A model generated the notes under the pieces. The model was not told the DNA's origin. It saw only the letters and a program-made list of their open reading frames with translations, and did not search any database. Made by a program: the position numbers and the translations under genes. Positions 34,865 to 44,081 of a DNA stretch of 64,000 bases are shown piece by piece (positions within the stretch are counted from its first letter, which is position 1; every line of letters starts with the position of its first letter). The stretch is taken from NCBI GenBank assembly GCA_046595995.1, contig JBKJNB010000160.1, positions 1 to 64,000 on the forward strand, in the 5' to 3' direction. This DNA is from JAWXBR01 sp046595995. Its GTDB lineage: Bacteria; Bacteroidota; Ignavibacteria; Kapaibacteriales; Kapaibacteriaceae.

Positions 34865-35955
34865 ACGATCAAGAACGATGGATGACCCATGCGTTGGCTC
34901 TTGCCCTGCGCGGCACCGGGTATGTAAGTCCGAACCCTCGCGTCGGCTGCGTCATCGTCGCCAATAACGAAATCATCGCAGAAGGCTGGCATGCAGTCTT
35001 TGGCGGACCCCATGCGGAAGTAGCTGCTCTATCATCGATGGGTCTCGGCACCAATTCACCGAACAAGCTGCCTGAGAACGCCACAGTCTATGTAACGCTC
35101 GAGCCTTGTTCGCACGAGCACAAAACGCCACCGTGCACAGACGCACTGCTTGCTGCAGGCGTGCGCCACGTTGTTGTTGGCATAATCGATCCGTATCCTT
35201 TGGTTTGCGGCCGTGGCATTGCAATGTTGCGCGACCACGGCGCCACGGTAGATGTTGGCGTATGCGAGGATGCCTGTGCTTGGGTAAATCGTACTTTTAT
35301 AAAATATGTTACTACAGCACAACCATACGTCGTGTTAAAGATGGCGCAAACGCTTGACGGCTTTGCAGCACCTCTCAGCCGTACGCGTCAGACCATTACC
35401 AGCACCGACAGTCGCGCGACTGTGCATGCACTACGTGCCGAATTCGATGCCGTGCTCATAGGCATCGGTACGGCCTTAGCCGACGATCCTCAGCTCACGG
35501 TACGTGATGTCGCCGGACGCAACCCCGTTCGCGTCGTACTGGACCGCCGCTGCCTGCTAACGATTTCTTCCAATCTCGTTCAGACAGCTCGAGACGTGCC
35601 AACCATCGTTGCCTGTAACGCAGAACATTACCGTGCAAATGCCACGTGGATCTCCGCGCTGACTGCGCACGGTGTAGAGGTGATAGAGGTTGACGACAAC
35701 GCAACACTTCCTTCATTACTGACGACCCTCGGTGCTCGAGGAATTGCGTCTATCCTCTGTGAAGGGGGCGCGCGGCTTGCAGCCGCGCTTATGGGGCAAC
35801 ATCTCGTAGACGAGTTGCATATCCATATCGCACCTGTTGTTATGGGCGATGGGCTTCACTGGATGACACGCGATGCATCTGTATCGTGGCAGCTTCGATC
35901 ATTGGAGCGTGTGGGTAGCGATGTTCACCTTCTTCTCTTGCCCGCATCTTCCTAA
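34849..35955 (+). CDS. ribD: Bifunctional riboflavin biosynthesis protein RibD
   Basis: 368 residues. The deaminase half has the zinc site GPHAEVAAL (His55, Glu57), LEPCSHEHKTPPC (Cys87, Cys96) and SPNPRVGCVIV (27-37). The reductase half begins near 150 (PYVVLKMAQTLDG), with IGIGTALADDPQLTVR and CEGGARLAAALM. It performs the second and third steps of riboflavin synthesis. GTG start at 34849 lies within the upstream gene. No FMN riboswitch is visible and other rib genes are not nearby. Confidence 0.95.
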   Translation: MAASIDDQERWMTHALALALRGTGYVSPNPRVGCVIVANNEIIAEGWHAVFGGPHAEVAALSSMGLGTNSPNKLPENATVYVTLEPCSHEHKTPPCTDALLAAGVRHVVVGIIDPYPLVCGRGIAMLRDHGATVDVGVCEDACAWVNRTFIKYVTTAQPYVVLKMAQTLDGFAAPLSRTRQTITSTDSRATVHALRAEFDAVLIGIGTALADDPQLTVRDVAGRNPVRVVLDRRCLLTISSNLVQTARDVPTIVACNAEHYRANATWISALTAHGVEVIEVDDNATLPSLLTTLGARGIASILCEGGARLAAALMGQHLVDELHIHIAPVVMGDGLHWMTRDASVSWQLRSLERVGSDVHLLLLPASS

Positions 35956-35963
35956 CTTCTACC

Positions 35964-37295
35964 ATGCTGCCAGTAATTCTATCGATCATTCTATTGTTTG
36001 CGCCTTTGGCGTACGCGCAGCGTACGACAGCCCCTTTACCTGCATCGATTCAGGACGCAGCGAAGGCTTTAAGTGAGGCCCGGTTTGACGTTGCCGAGCA
36101 ATCTGCAACCGCCGTGTTGCGTAAAGACCCGGGGAATGCCCGTGCATTCTTGATTCGCGCCGTAGCCCGTCTTGAGTTAAAGCGCTACGCGGAGGCGGAA
36201 GCGGACGCAAAGTCGGCCATACGGTTAGATGCTGAGTTGATGCAAGCATGGCTGGTAAAGGCGGAGTCGCAGAAGCGACGGAATGCTAACGACGATGCTG
36301 TGCAATCGCTGAAGCAAGCTCAGCAGCGATTTCCGAAGTCAGACCAGCCATTCACTGCAATGGGCATTCTCTACGCGCAGCTCGGAAAATGTGCAGACGC
36401 GGTGTTGCCACTCGAAGAAGCACTCGTGCGACGTCCGGATAACTACCCTGCTACACGTCAGCTTGCACAGTGTTATTTACGGCTCGGACGCGCACCCGAC
36501 GCGGCCGGGATGCTCGGACGTGTTGTGGAGTCGAACCCCAATGACGTCGACGCAAGGTCTGGGCTTGCAGAGGCCCTTGTTGCGATGGGCAACGTCGATT
36601 CCGCGCTCACGCTCTACGCAACTGTTATTCGAGATGCCCCAAAACGCACAAACACATACGGTCCGTATGCCGCTGCGCTGTCTCTGTTTGGCAAGGATTC
36701 GATTGCCTTTATTATGATGACTACGCTTACAAACCTGTCGCCCGATGACGCAGATGCCTGGTATGGGCTCGGTGTAATTGCACAGAACATGAGTCGGCTT
36801 GACACTGCCATTCGTGCATACAAGAAAGCCGTTGTTCTCGAACCACGACACGCCAGTGCATACTTTAACCTTGGCATTGCAAATCAGAAGCGGGGCTTTG
36901 CCGAAGAAGCGTTACAGGCGTTGCGTCGCAGCGCCGCGTTGTCAACGACCGTTGCTCCAGAAGCGTACAACAACATAGGCATCATTCTACGCGGCGAACG
37001 TCGCTACGATGAAGCCATTGTTGCACATAAAGAGGCCATTGCCTTGAACGACAGTTCTGCTCTGTTGCAAGCTGCGCTCGGACATACCTATTTAGATGGG
37101 CAGAAGTACGCTGAAGGTAGGCTGATGCTAGAAGCTGCACTCGTGAAACACGTAGACAATACAGAACTGCTCTATGTACTTGGTCTTACTTATATGCGGC
37201 TGGGCGAACCTCAGAAAGCAGAGGTTATTGTCACCAAACTCGAAACACAACAATCGCCACTGGCAACAGAATTGCGATCCGTGCTGAAGAACTAA
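35964..37295 (+). CDS. Exported TPR-repeat protein
   Basis: 443 residues: signal peptide (LLFAPLAYAQ, about 1-19) followed by about eleven tetratricopeptide repeats over the whole chain, for example NARAFLIRAVARLELKRYAEAEA, ADAWYGLGVIAQNMSRLDTAI and HASAYFNLGIANQKRGFAEEAL. It is probably a periplasmic scaffold. It starts 8 nt after ribD and is followed after 3 nt by the GxDxY/HEAT-repeat protein, so the pair is likely to act together. Confidence 0.85.
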   Translation: MLPVILSIILLFAPLAYAQRTTAPLPASIQDAAKALSEARFDVAEQSATAVLRKDPGNARAFLIRAVARLELKRYAEAEADAKSAIRLDAELMQAWLVKAESQKRRNANDDAVQSLKQAQQRFPKSDQPFTAMGILYAQLGKCADAVLPLEEALVRRPDNYPATRQLAQCYLRLGRAPDAAGMLGRVVESNPNDVDARSGLAEALVAMGNVDSALTLYATVIRDAPKRTNTYGPYAAALSLFGKDSIAFIMMTTLTNLSPDDADAWYGLGVIAQNMSRLDTAIRAYKKAVVLEPRHASAYFNLGIANQKRGFAEEALQALRRSAALSTTVAPEAYNNIGIILRGERRYDEAIVAHKEAIALNDSSALLQAALGHTYLDGQKYAEGRLMLEAALVKHVDNTELLYVLGLTYMRLGEPQKAEVIVTKLETQQSPLATELRSVLKN

Positions 37296-37298
37296 TTC

Positions 37299-40100
37299 AT
37301 GCGCCGCATAACCCCGCTACTCCTCCGTCGACTTGCCATTGCAATCCTTGTATGTGGATGTGCCATTCCCGCACTCGCGCAGCGGTCAATGTCTGTTCAA
37401 CAGCTACGATTAATTGACAGCGCACTGGCTATGCTTGGCCTGCAGCGCCCGGACTGTGCCATGCCTCCGGACATGTTGCCTATAGACCGACATCGACGTC
37501 CGTTTCACGACCGGCTATTCACAGAGCCGTTTGCTGCATTCGATGTGGCCGACGACATGCGACAACGAACTGTGTTTGCAAATGAATACGACATGCAGGC
37601 GCTCACCGATTCACTCATGCAGATGTTAGGCATAGGCGCGTATCGCAGACACATCTACGACATCCGCGTTAATGGCGATGAAACCATGCGCAAGCTTGGC
37701 GCAGACCCGTACTCACGCGCTGGTTATGTAGGAGCGACGTTGTTCCTCCGGTACGCCTCTGCAGCCATACAGGCTCGTGATGCAATGGCAGCAGCACACG
37801 ACAGGTTTATGCGTCAACCAACACTCGTGAACCTGAGCGATTCGCTATGGCGATTGTCTCGCGAGGATGAGACGTCATCGATATGGGACTTACATGACGA
37901 TGAAGTCGCCGGACGAAAAAAGGCGGCGGCCTTCTTTCTTGCAGCGAACCCGTCAGCTTTTGAAGACATTTATGCGCACGGTGTATCACTGTACGAGCAG
38001 CTTCTTGACTTCACCCGTCTGAGTTTCGATTCTCGTCAGCTAATGCGCGACAGTATTAAAACGACTGTGTTTGACTCTCCGTACGGACGTGTGGCCATCG
38101 GCGGTGCGGGCGACGATATATATGAAGGCACATTCTTTCTCATCCTTGACGTAGGTGGCAACGATGTGTATCGTGGCTCTGATAGTGGCAAGTCTGCAGC
38201 ACTTCGGACGTATGTACGGTGCATAGTAGATCTTGCAGGCAACGACACTTACCTCGGTGGTGACTTTACGCTCGGCAGCGGTGCCGCCGGTGTTGGCATA
38301 ATCATCGACGGCGACGGCAACGACCTCTATAGAGGTGGCGATTTCTCTATTGCGTGTGGCCTCTTCGGAATTGGAATTGTACACGATTTACGAGGCGACG
38401 ATACCTACACCTCTGGGTCAAACGGTCAGGCGGCAGGCATCTTCGGCATTGGGCTTCTCATTGACGATGCGGGGCATGATACGTATCGTGCGCATGCCCA
38501 GGCGCAGGGCTTCGGTGCCACACGCGGCGCTGGCATTCTCGTAGACAGATCCGGCAATGACCAGTACCTCGCCGCAAGTCCGTACGTCGACGTCCTTCGA
38601 TACGAATCGCACCAGACGACATTCACGCAGGGGGCTGCCCTCGGCTATCGACCACTGGCCTCGGGTGGCATGGGGCTACTCATCGACCATGCCGGCAATG
38701 ATCAATACGTATGCGACATCTACGGCCAGGGAACAGGATACTGGTTCGGACTCGGTGGCCTCGTCGACGCCTCGGGCGATGATCGTTACCAAGCATACCA
38801 ATATGCTCAGGGTGCCGGTGTACACTTCGCCAGCGGCATCTTACGCGACATGCATGGCGACGATGTATACGTCTCACATGGCGTCTCTCAAGGATGTGGC
38901 CACGACGTCGCCTTCGGAATGTTGCTAGACGATGCGGGTAATGACAACTATGTCGTTGAGAGCCTATCTCTAGGTGGCGGAAATGCTAATGCAGTTTCGA
39001 TCGTGTTAGACGAGCGTGGAAACGATTCGTATAGCGCAACAAACACGGCGAACACACTTGGCTTCTCTGATTTCCGACGCTCATACGGAATGATAGGATT
39101 GTTTATTGATGGTGACGGCACCGATGTCTACGGATCGACATCTCGAAATGAGTCGCGCAGTATTAAGTCGACCTACGGCGTCTTCTACGACACCAAACGT
39201 TTCGTAAGCACCGACACGACGGTTGAGGTTCCTGCCACTGCTGCTGTCACGCCAAGAGACAACACACCGCTCTCCGATTCACCAGACAGCTTGTTCATTC
39301 AGGCATCGGCAGCACCGCTACGTTTTCAGAATAATGTGCAACCAGCACGCGACCGCCTTGCCGCCATGGGAATCGCGGCGTTACCTGAGCTCGAAACACA
39401 TCTCAAGACACAGATGCCGCGCGAACGCCTCACGCTCGAGGATGTCCTTCCGAAAATTCACGCGAAGGCTCCGGACACGATAGAGCTTCTCATTCGCGAG
39501 TCACTGTTAGCCAACGACAATGCCGAGGTGGCCCTTGCCGCAACACTTGCAGGCAAGATCAAGGCGCGTTCGGCAATATCGTCGCTGTCATTGCTAGCTA
39601 CCGATACGTTGTGGCGACTGCGCCGGCTTGCAGCATTCACGCTTGGTGAGATTGGCGATAGCGCGTCAGTACCGTTACTGCAGACACTGCTGCGCGACGA
39701 GCATCCATACGTACGGGCGCGGGCTGCCTATGCATTGGGAGTGGTGAGCGGACGCGACGGACTACGTCTTCTACGCGAGGCACTGGTCGATGACCATGGC
39801 ATTGTGCGCTACTCGGCTGTCGAAGGTCTGACACGCGGACCCAAGCGTCCGATGTCAGAGTTAACACAATGGCTTTTAAGTGTGCATGACGCGCTTGTGT
39901 TAGCATCGGGTGTGCGAATTCTTGCAGCTTCGGACACGACAGCTCGTGACACAAAAGACTTTCTCGAATTCGTGCGTAAGGCACCACCGACGATGCGCCG
40001 TGCCATCGACAGCATCGTACCAGCCCTACCACTATATTGGCAACGGACCATGGCGCAGGCATCGGTAACACCATCGAAGAAACGTAGAAAGCGTCAATGA
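37299..40100 (+). CDS. Exported protein with 13 GxDxY repeats and HEAT-like repeats
   Basis: 933 residues. Signal peptide to about 27 (CAIPALAQ). Residues about 28-265 are helical. From about 267 to 612 there are 13 repeats of 25-40 residues built on G-[N/D/H/T]-D-x-Y, most followed by a Gly-rich turn and G-x-G-[I/L]-x-x-D (GGNDVYRG, AGNDTYLG, RGDDTYTS, SGDDRYQA and so on); this suggests a stacked beta structure with ordered Asp side chains, perhaps calcium binding as in RTX repeats. About 680-870 are HEAT repeats (LAAFTLGEIGDSASVPLLQTLL). Basic tail KKRRKRQ. Function unknown. Confidence 0.8.
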   Translation: MRRITPLLLRRLAIAILVCGCAIPALAQRSMSVQQLRLIDSALAMLGLQRPDCAMPPDMLPIDRHRRPFHDRLFTEPFAAFDVADDMRQRTVFANEYDMQALTDSLMQMLGIGAYRRHIYDIRVNGDETMRKLGADPYSRAGYVGATLFLRYASAAIQARDAMAAAHDRFMRQPTLVNLSDSLWRLSREDETSSIWDLHDDEVAGRKKAAAFFLAANPSAFEDIYAHGVSLYEQLLDFTRLSFDSRQLMRDSIKTTVFDSPYGRVAIGGAGDDIYEGTFFLILDVGGNDVYRGSDSGKSAALRTYVRCIVDLAGNDTYLGGDFTLGSGAAGVGIIIDGDGNDLYRGGDFSIACGLFGIGIVHDLRGDDTYTSGSNGQAAGIFGIGLLIDDAGHDTYRAHAQAQGFGATRGAGILVDRSGNDQYLAASPYVDVLRYESHQTTFTQGAALGYRPLASGGMGLLIDHAGNDQYVCDIYGQGTGYWFGLGGLVDASGDDRYQAYQYAQGAGVHFASGILRDMHGDDVYVSHGVSQGCGHDVAFGMLLDDAGNDNYVVESLSLGGGNANAVSIVLDERGNDSYSATNTANTLGFSDFRRSYGMIGLFIDGDGTDVYGSTSRNESRSIKSTYGVFYDTKRFVSTDTTVEVPATAAVTPRDNTPLSDSPDSLFIQASAAPLRFQNNVQPARDRLAAMGIAALPELETHLKTQMPRERLTLEDVLPKIHAKAPDTIELLIRESLLANDNAEVALAATLAGKIKARSAISSLSLLATDTLWRLRRLAAFTLGEIGDSASVPLLQTLLRDEHPYVRARAAYALGVVSGRDGLRLLREALVDDHGIVRYSAVEGLTRGPKRPMSELTQWLLSVHDALVLASGVRILAASDTTARDTKDFLEFVRKAPPTMRRAIDSIVPALPLYWQRTMAQASVTPSKKRRKRQ

Positions 40101-41569
40101 TCCGTCACCCGTTTACGCTCGACCATCTTTCACGAGCGTTAAGTGAAAAACTTTCCGGTGCCGTACTCCTAGAAGCGTACTCGCAAGAAAAGTATATCGT
40201 CATTATGCGCTTCGACAGGTTGGGCGAAGACATAACAATCCTGGCAAGTGTGCAGCCAATGGACAGCAGAATTGTTGTCCGCACCGACCTGCGTCGCTCT
40301 CGCAAAAACACCCTCGATGTATTCCCCGACCTCATCGGACAACGTGTTGCAACCATAACGCGTCACCCGGAAAACCGCATCATCACCTTCTGGTTCGAAA
40401 CCGTTCAGCTTCATGTAATGATGTTTGGCAATGCTACGGGCAACATCATTGCAACATCCGACGGTGTGGTCGTTGATGCACTGCGCGACAAGCAGCCACT
40501 TGTCGGAAGCCCCTTAACCCTGCCTGCCTACACTCCGAAACTTGGCGCGTACTACGAGGAACTTGCCCGCGATGGCGTCGATGTCGAACGTGCGTGCGCA
40601 GAGTCGACAACGTACTATGTGCTCGAGCGCGGCACTGACATTCTTTTCTCGCTATTGCCGTTGCCCGGGTGGCTCATTACGCAGGCAACACCGGACATCA
40701 TTGCCGCCATGCGTCGCGTGCTTCAGACACGTCGCAAGCGGATGTATCTCAATGCTGCAAAAAAGCTCACGCTAAAGCGACTCGAACGTGAGAAGTCAAA
40801 ACTGCAGCGTGGCATCGATGGCATGCAGAGTGATGTTGCAAAAGCCGACAAAGCATCGATGTATCGTATGCACGCCGATCTACTTCTGTCACTCCCAAAT
40901 CCCACGTCGAACGCAGAGCCCACACTCGCGCTTACCGATTGGAACGGCGTCGAACATGCCATCGTGCTCGATCCGCAGCGCACGTATCTGCAGAATGCAG
41001 AAGCCCTGTACGATCGCGCGCACAAATCGGAGAAAGCCGCCGAAGAACGTCAGCGTCGGCTCCCCCAGTACATCAACAATCTCACACGCGTCCAAGCACA
41101 AATCACTCGCATCGAATCCGCTAATAGCCTCGAAGAAGCCGAATCATTTTTCGACTCACCCATGGAACAGAAAAGTAAAACCACAAACGCGCCAACGCCC
41201 TATCGCACGTTTGTTCTCGACGACACCTATACGCTCTACGTCGGCCGAAGCGCCGCCAACAATGACGAACTCACGATGCGTTTCGCAAAGCAGAACGACT
41301 GGTGGTTCCATGCACGCGGCGTCACTGGCTCACACGCTGTGTTAAGGGGCGGAGAAGGGGCAACGAAGCCCCCTCGTCAGATCCTTGAACGCGCCGCAGC
41401 AATAGCAGCGTATTATTCGCACGCCCGCAACGCAACCTACGTTCCCGTCATTTACACGCAGAAAAAATATGTGCGTAAACCCAAAGGCGCCAACGTCGGC
41501 GCCGTCACCCTCGAACGTGAAGAAGTAATAATGGTGAAGCCGGAATTGCCAGCGGGGTCTGCGGAATAG
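40097..41569 (+). CDS. rqcH: NFACT-family protein (RqcH / fibronectin-binding protein homologue)
   Basis: 490 residues: NFACT-N domain (start to ~200), coiled-coil about 235-350 (KKLTLKRLEREKSKLQRG and later AAEERQRRLPQYINNL) and NFACT-R domain about 375-490 with NDWWFHARGVTGSHAVLR. The family drives C-terminal Ala-tailing in ribosome-associated quality control in B. subtilis. At 490 residues it is shorter than the ~570 of RqcH. Start overlaps the upstream TGA. Assigned as RqcH by family, not by activity. Confidence 0.82.
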   Translation: MIRHPFTLDHLSRALSEKLSGAVLLEAYSQEKYIVIMRFDRLGEDITILASVQPMDSRIVVRTDLRRSRKNTLDVFPDLIGQRVATITRHPENRIITFWFETVQLHVMMFGNATGNIIATSDGVVVDALRDKQPLVGSPLTLPAYTPKLGAYYEELARDGVDVERACAESTTYYVLERGTDILFSLLPLPGWLITQATPDIIAAMRRVLQTRRKRMYLNAAKKLTLKRLEREKSKLQRGIDGMQSDVAKADKASMYRMHADLLLSLPNPTSNAEPTLALTDWNGVEHAIVLDPQRTYLQNAEALYDRAHKSEKAAEERQRRLPQYINNLTRVQAQITRIESANSLEEAESFFDSPMEQKSKTTNAPTPYRTFVLDDTYTLYVGRSAANNDELTMRFAKQNDWWFHARGVTGSHAVLRGGEGATKPPRQILERAAAIAAYYSHARNATYVPVIYTQKKYVRKPKGANVGAVTLEREEVIMVKPELPAGSAE

Positions 41570-41580
41570 CGTAGTGGTTT

Positions 41581-41599
41581 GTGCGACACTTCGTCGCAC
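41581..41599. terminator. 7-bp hairpin between convergent rqcH and speA
   Basis: GTGCGAC (41581-41587) and GTCGCAC (41593-41599) with a 5-nt loop, in a 32-bp convergent gap. No T-run on either strand; possibly a two-way terminator. Confidence 0.4.
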
Positions 41600-41601
41600 C
41601 G

Positions 41602-43497
41602 TCACTCTTCTAGGTATGTGTAACCGTATAGACCACTGCGGTAGATGGCTAGGAACTCTTTGCCTTCGAGAGCGCTGATGCGTTTCTCTTTGACGGATGC
41701 AGAGACCCAGGCTTCCATGGTGCGGACGAGTTTCTTGGCGTCGAACTGCACATAGTCGAGAACGTCTGCTACGGTTTCGCCATCAATGACTTGTTCGATT
41801 TCGTAGCCCTTGTCTGTTACAACGACATGCACGGCATTGGTATCGCCAAAGAGATTGTGCAGATCGCCAAGAATTTCCTGATACGCGCCGACGAGGTAAA
41901 CAGCGAGGTAATACGGTTCGCCTTCTTTTAACGCGTGTAGTGGAAGTGAATTCGATGATTCACGAACGCCGATAAAGTGATCGATCTTACCGTCGCTATC
42001 ACACGTAATGTCTTGCAGTGTTGCGAGGCGACCTGGACGTTCACCGTGACGATGGATGGGCATGATTGGGAAGAGCTGATCGATTGCCCACGAATCTGGC
42101 AGCGACTGAAAGAGCGAGAAGTTGCAGAAGTATTTATCTGCAAGGAGTTTCTGCAGTTGTCGGACTTCATCGGGGACTTGTTTGAGGTCGGCTGTAAGTT
42201 CACTGGCTTTGTGTGCGATCGACCAGTAAAGCTTTTCGGTTTGTGCTCGCGTTTTCAAGTCGATGAGACCTAGCGAAAAACGATCGAGGGCTTCTTCGCG
42301 CATCTGTTGTGCATCGTGCCATGACTCGAGCATATTTCTGTTATTCAGCGCGCCGAGGATGGTATGCATCTCGCGAACGATTTCATGGTCTTTCTTCGTT
42401 ACGCGGTCTTTTGAGGTCCACGTCGGCAAGCTCGACGTCTCCAGCACATTGAACACCAGCACCGAATGATGCGCTGTAAGTGCACGCCCAGATTCCGTTA
42501 TGATATTCGGGTGTGGTAGGTCATTCTTCGATGCTGCATCGACAAGTGTCGAGATTGCATCGTTCGCGTATTCCTGAATCGAGTAGTTGATGCTCGAGGC
42601 CACGGCTGAACGAGAACCGTCGTAATCGACGCCCAATCCACCACCGATGTCGACAAAATCGACGCAGCAGCCCATTTGCTTTAGCTGAACGTAGAACTGA
42701 GCAACCTCGCGCAAACCGGACTTGATCTTGCGAATGTTCGTGATCTGTGAACCAAGGTGGAAGTGAATTAGACGAAAGCAATCGAGGAGATCATGCTCAC
42801 GAGCGTAGTCTACTGCCTCGAGTAGTTCGGATGCGTTTAATCCGAACTTCGACTGGTCTCCGCCCGATTCTTCCCATTTACCACTACCTGCTGCGGCCAG
42901 TTTGATGCGAATGCCGATGTTTGGACGGACTTTTACGCGCTTCGCTACTGCGTTAATCAACTTCAGTTCATTGAGTTTTTCGACAACGAGATAAATGCGT
43001 TTACCCATCTTTTGAGCGAGGAGGGCGAGCTCAATGAACTCTTCGTCTTTGTAGCCATTGCAGATAATGAGCGCTTCTTCGTTGTCCATGATTGCCAACA
43101 CCGCATGCAGCTCTGGTTTTGAGCCCGCCTCGAGTCCGATGTTGAAGCGTTTGCCATGCCTGACAATTTCTTCGAGGACTGGACGCTGCTGGTTGACTTT
43201 GATGGGATAAACGCTGAAGTACTTGCCCGTATAGTCGTATTCGGTGGATGCTTTGACGAAGCAGCCCGCAATCTTTTCTATGCGATCGTCGAGGATGTCC
43301 GGGAAACGTAAAAGCACCGGTACCGAGACATCACGTAGGATGAGTTCGTCTACGAGTTCCTTTAGGTCTACCGACGGACCCTTTGATTTGCGCGGCATGA
43401 CGGTGGCGTTACCCTTTGCGTTGATGCCATAATATCCGATACCCCAACCGGCCACGTTGTAGAGTTCTGAAGAGTCTTCAATCCGCCATTTGCGCAT
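41602..43497 (-). CDS. speA: Biosynthetic arginine decarboxylase
   Basis: 631 residues of the alanine-racemase-fold SpeA family. PLP lysine is Lys100 in FSVYPIKVNQ; further landmarks are NIGLEAGSKPEL, HLGSQITNIRKIKSGLREV, DIGGGLGVDYDGSRS and, near the C-terminus, MPIHRHGERPG. It makes agmatine from arginine for polyamine synthesis. Agmatine-processing genes are not in the window. Divergent from fur with 68 bp between starts; a TAGTTTTG sequence upstream may be its -7 box. Confidence 0.95.
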   Translation of the reverse strand: MRKWRIEDSSELYNVAGWGIGYYGINAKGNATVMPRKSKGPSVDLKELVDELILRDVSVPVLLRFPDILDDRIEKIAGCFVKASTEYDYTGKYFSVYPIKVNQQRPVLEEIVRHGKRFNIGLEAGSKPELHAVLAIMDNEEALIICNGYKDEEFIELALLAQKMGKRIYLVVEKLNELKLINAVAKRVKVRPNIGIRIKLAAAGSGKWEESGGDQSKFGLNASELLEAVDYAREHDLLDCFRLIHFHLGSQITNIRKIKSGLREVAQFYVQLKQMGCCVDFVDIGGGLGVDYDGSRSAVASSINYSIQEYANDAISTLVDAASKNDLPHPNIITESGRALTAHHSVLVFNVLETSSLPTWTSKDRVTKKDHEIVREMHTILGALNNRNMLESWHDAQQMREEALDRFSLGLIDLKTRAQTEKLYWSIAHKASELTADLKQVPDEVRQLQKLLADKYFCNFSLFQSLPDSWAIDQLFPIMPIHRHGERPGRLATLQDITCDSDGKIDHFIGVRESSNSLPLHALKEGEPYYLAVYLVGAYQEILGDLHNLFGDTNAVHVVVTDKGYEIEQVIDGETVADVLDYVQFDAKKLVRTMEAWVSASVKEKRISALEGKEFLAIYRSGLYGYTYLEE

Positions 43498-43552
43498 GTA
43501 TTACTTCCGCGGTGCTTAGGGGTGATAAACGAAGGCGCAAAACTACGAAGAC

Positions 43553-43560
43553 TATATTTG
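43553..43560 (+). promoter_or_regulatory. Promoter -7 element (TATATTTG) of fur
   Basis: Ends 5 nt before the ATG at 43566, so the fur mRNA would be leaderless or nearly so. Confidence 0.5.
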
Positions 43561-43565
43561 CGCTC

Positions 43566-44036
43566 ATGGCATCGTCCGCAACCGATATCGAGCAGTTAAA
43601 GCAACAGTTCGCCGAATACCTTCGGCGACAGAAATATCGCAACACACAAGAGCGGTATAAGGTGCTTGACCGCATTGCTGAGCTCGATCGTCACTTCAGT
43701 GCTGATGAGCTCTACATGTACATGAATACCAAAGGAGATCGCATCTCCCGCGCAACCGTGTACTCTACCCTTGATCTCCTGACAAAGTGCAGTATTCTCA
43801 TGAAACACAGGTTTCAGGGCGATAGTGCGCATTTTGAGCTCTCGTCGAGAATGCCAGATCATGATCACTTAATATGTGTGGAGTGCGGTCATATCGTCGA
43901 ATTCAGAGAGAAGCAGATCGACGACATCCGTAATCAAGTTGCTCTAGATCTCGGTTTTCGACCCTTAATGCACTCACTACAGATTTTTGCAGTGTGTCCG
44001 GACCCCATCACCTGTGCACACAACACACACGAGTAG
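43566..44036 (+). CDS. fur: Ferric uptake regulator family protein
   Basis: 156 residues from ATG 43566; an upstream frame from 43512 includes the promoter and was rejected. Winged helix with NTQERYKVLDRIAELDRHFSADELY and RISRATVYSTLDLL; metal-site sequence HDHLICVECGHIVEF with a CxxC. The C-terminal cysteine pair is CPDPITC (C-x5-C) instead of the usual CxxC, so structural zinc may bind differently. It could be Fur, Zur or PerR; the sequence does not decide. Confidence 0.88.
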   Translation: MASSATDIEQLKQQFAEYLRRQKYRNTQERYKVLDRIAELDRHFSADELYMYMNTKGDRISRATVYSTLDLLTKCSILMKHRFQGDSAHFELSSRMPDHDHLICVECGHIVEFREKQIDDIRNQVALDLGFRPLMHSLQIFAVCPDPITCAHNTHE

Positions 44037-44081
44037 CACCAGCGGAACACTTTGTTCTATCACAGCCTCACCGAAATCCGA

